A stretch of DNA of 64,000 nt from Mercurialis annua (lineage: Eukaryota > Streptophyta > Magnoliopsida > Malpighiales > Euphorbiaceae), in the NCBI RefSeq assembly GCF_937616625.2, contig NC_065571.1:53739651-53803650 (forward strand), given 5' to 3'. Positions 62,135-64,000 of this stretch are shown here, piece after piece. Both the position numbers and the translations under genes were made by a program. Within the stretch, counting starts at the first letter, position 1; each line of letters opens with the position of its first letter. The notes below the pieces were generated by a model. It searched no databases and had not been told where the DNA came from. It worked only from the letters and a program-made list of their open reading frames with translations.

Positions 62135-64000
62135 TGTAATACCCCAAAATAATTAATTAGCTTATTGGACCACGTGTCCAGTTTTGAGTCGCGGAAGTGG
62201 CGATATTGGAAAGTTTTCCGATAAATAAGTTTCAAGTAGGTCGGTTTTGAGAAATTAACTATGAGAAAATTAAGGTTATATTTCAATTCTAAAGTTAGTG
62301 TTGGAATTAATAGGGAAATGTCAAGAAAAGTCTAAAATGAAGTACAGGGACCAAAGTGGTAATTTAGCCACTTTGTGTCGAAAATAGAAATATTGGAATT
62401 TGACGGGAAAGTACTAATATCGAGATTTGTATTATTTATCGGATATAAATAATACGTATAAGTCGTAATAAAAGAGTTTATTGATTTAGCTATGGACTAA
62501 ATCGTAGGAAAGAAACGTTTGAAAGATAAATTGTAACAAGGAAAGAAAGAAAGGACCAAAACGGACTTTTAGCCATCTAATATAAGGATTATCATTTGAA
62601 TGAAGGAAGGCATCAGAGAGTGAGGATCCAGAAGCTTCATTTTATATCGATCAACTTCGTTTCTTTACGGTTTCTCCGTTCGACGTCCGATTCAAGCGAT
62701 TTTCGCGGCCATCTCTTCGGAATTAAATCCTCTACTGATCTTGAGCTTTATTTCAAGGTAAATCTTCGGATTTTTGGTGCTAAAAGCAAGTTTATAGGCT
62801 GTTTTAATGAAATTGTGATTTTGGATTGAAATTGATGTTTTCGGGTTTACTATGACGTTTTTGAAGAAACCGAGATATGGGTATTGAGCGTGGGTATGTT
62901 TACCACGTCGGGATTGTGGCGAAACCCCGGAAAATCCGATTTCCGGGGCTGTGCATGTGGTACACGACCGTGTACCACGGGTGCACGAACGTGTACTGAT
63001 GTACACGAACGTGCACCTAGCGAGGTACACGATCGTGTACTGAAGTACACGAACGTGTACTTCTCATGGTACACGAACGTGTACAATGAGTACACGAACG
63101 TGTACCCCTGAGGTGCACGAACGTGTACTCAGTTGCACGATCGTGCACCCGTCAAAATGCACAATGTGCACCCTAACTCGCCCCCACGCGTATACAAACT
63201 ATAATTGACCTAAGTGTTTGACGTTTAGGGTAATTGGACGTGGAAGGACGAATTTCGGACTTTGAGAATCATTAATCTCGAGATTAGCTCGACGTTTTAG
63301 GTAAATTATAAAATGGAGAACGTCAAGGACGTTAAGCGATTCTCAATTATGAGAAATAGTATTCGCTAAGTCGTTTATACGACTAGAGATATTGAATACG
63401 TAAATAAGTATAAAATGAAACTAAATCATAAAACTTAAAAGTATTATACGTATAAGAATGCGAGAATCACGTCTAACTATTAACGATTTATCAGACGTGT
63501 CAGCAAGTAGTGGAGTCAATAGAGGCGGACTAGCGAGAGCGTATTATCAGATCGATCATATCATTTCTGGGATTGCGGTCACTGTGAGTTGTACTTTTAC
63601 TTTCATGTATTAAAACTATTTTTATATATATTGTTTACACGCATCGCATTATATATAATTGATTGAATGTTATACGTTTATTTAATTTCTATATATGAGA
63701 ACTAGTATGCGATCCGAAGAAACTAGCTACCTATTGGGTGTCAATAGGCTGTGTGATCACCAGTATTGAGTCAGTCTAGTATGTTGCATTTGAGAAATGA
63801 CTTGACACAGCTGGGAGCTGTTGATGAATATGATATTTACGATTGGGTTGTGATTTCGATACGCAGAGTGAACTCGGCTACGGTGTAGCCTGGAAGTCCC
63901 CGTATCGAGTGGCTGGGCCACCAGCGAGTTGGACTCGCAATTGATTCTTACGATTGGGTTGAATGATATATGATTATTTGAGAAATGTGTCGCATGCTAG
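62135..64000 (+). mobile_element. LTR of the same Ty3/gypsy family, plus orientation, runs off the window
   Basis: Starts TGTAATACCCCAAAATA and carries CCACGTGTCCAGTTTTGAGT near its start, as the minus-oriented LTR does. Further in it holds AACTCGGCTACGGTGTAGC and GGAAGTCCCCGTATCGAGT, again shared. At least 1866 bases lie in the window and the 3' end lies outside. It differs at many positions from the other LTR, so the two are not a fresh pair. It probably belongs to a second element that inserted in opposite orientation into the first, or is a solo LTR. Confidence 0.75.
62960..63149. repeat. Array of nine 16-base palindromes with CACGAWCGTG core
   Basis: Nine near-perfect palindromes of the type GTACACGAACGTGTAC start at about 62960, 62981, 63001, 63025, 63045, 63069, 63090, 63113 and 63133. 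Steps are 20-24 bases. Spacer text between them differs, so the palindromes, not the spacers, are conserved. The other LTR carries the same core in a different arrangement. Confidence 0.9.

Noticed and set aside
62692..63111. Open frames on both strands over the second palindrome array
   Set aside because: Same reason: repeat-driven frames in an LTR.

Overview
The window is nuclear DNA of a flowering plant, most likely a eudicot. It is very AT-rich and repeat-rich, with intron-split genes and plant-type gene families: a GATA factor with the LLM C-terminus and GH35 beta-galactosidases with a C-terminal lectin domain. I cannot name the species from sequence alone.

Layout. (1) 483-2020, minus: a two-exon gene for a small, probably single-pass membrane protein. 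(2) 2.0-9.5 kb: repeats (LINE fragment, nested foldback elements, a hAT-like MITE) and one isolated exon-like segment at 6221-6348. (3) 9546-11307, minus: a three-exon class B GATA transcription factor of the GNC/CGA1 type. (4) 11.3-37.9 kb: about 26 kb with no convincing gene. It holds a candidate Helitron (13682-16264) with foldback repeats inside it, CACTA-type elements, Stowaway-like and Tourist-like MITEs, other foldback repeats, LINE tails and one block that may be organelle DNA. (5) 38243-42945 and 46194-51406, plus: two tandem beta-galactosidase genes, 19 exons each, with splice sites at matching places. A tRNA-derived SINE lies between them. (6) 52810-55752, minus: a six-exon gene for a helical protein of about 627 residues that I do not recognise, with a consensus E2F site 102 bases before its start codon. 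(7) 56805-64000: two LTRs of one Ty3/gypsy family in opposite orientation, with a decayed internal region between them. Each LTR carries an array of CACGAWCGTG palindromes.

How the genes relate. The two beta-galactosidases are a local duplication and probably act on galactose-containing wall polymers. The GATA factor family links nitrogen, light and hormone signals to greening. I see no evidence that the five genes form a functional cluster. All gene models were built by hand from splice signals and reading-frame continuity. Every exon join named here keeps the frame, but none has been checked against transcripts.

Most unusual points: the palindrome arrays in the LTRs, with about two-helical-turn spacing in one of them; a CACTA-type element carrying three palindromic pairs of E2F-like sites; and an orphan exon with both splice signals. 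I found no clear evidence of a wholly new biological system.
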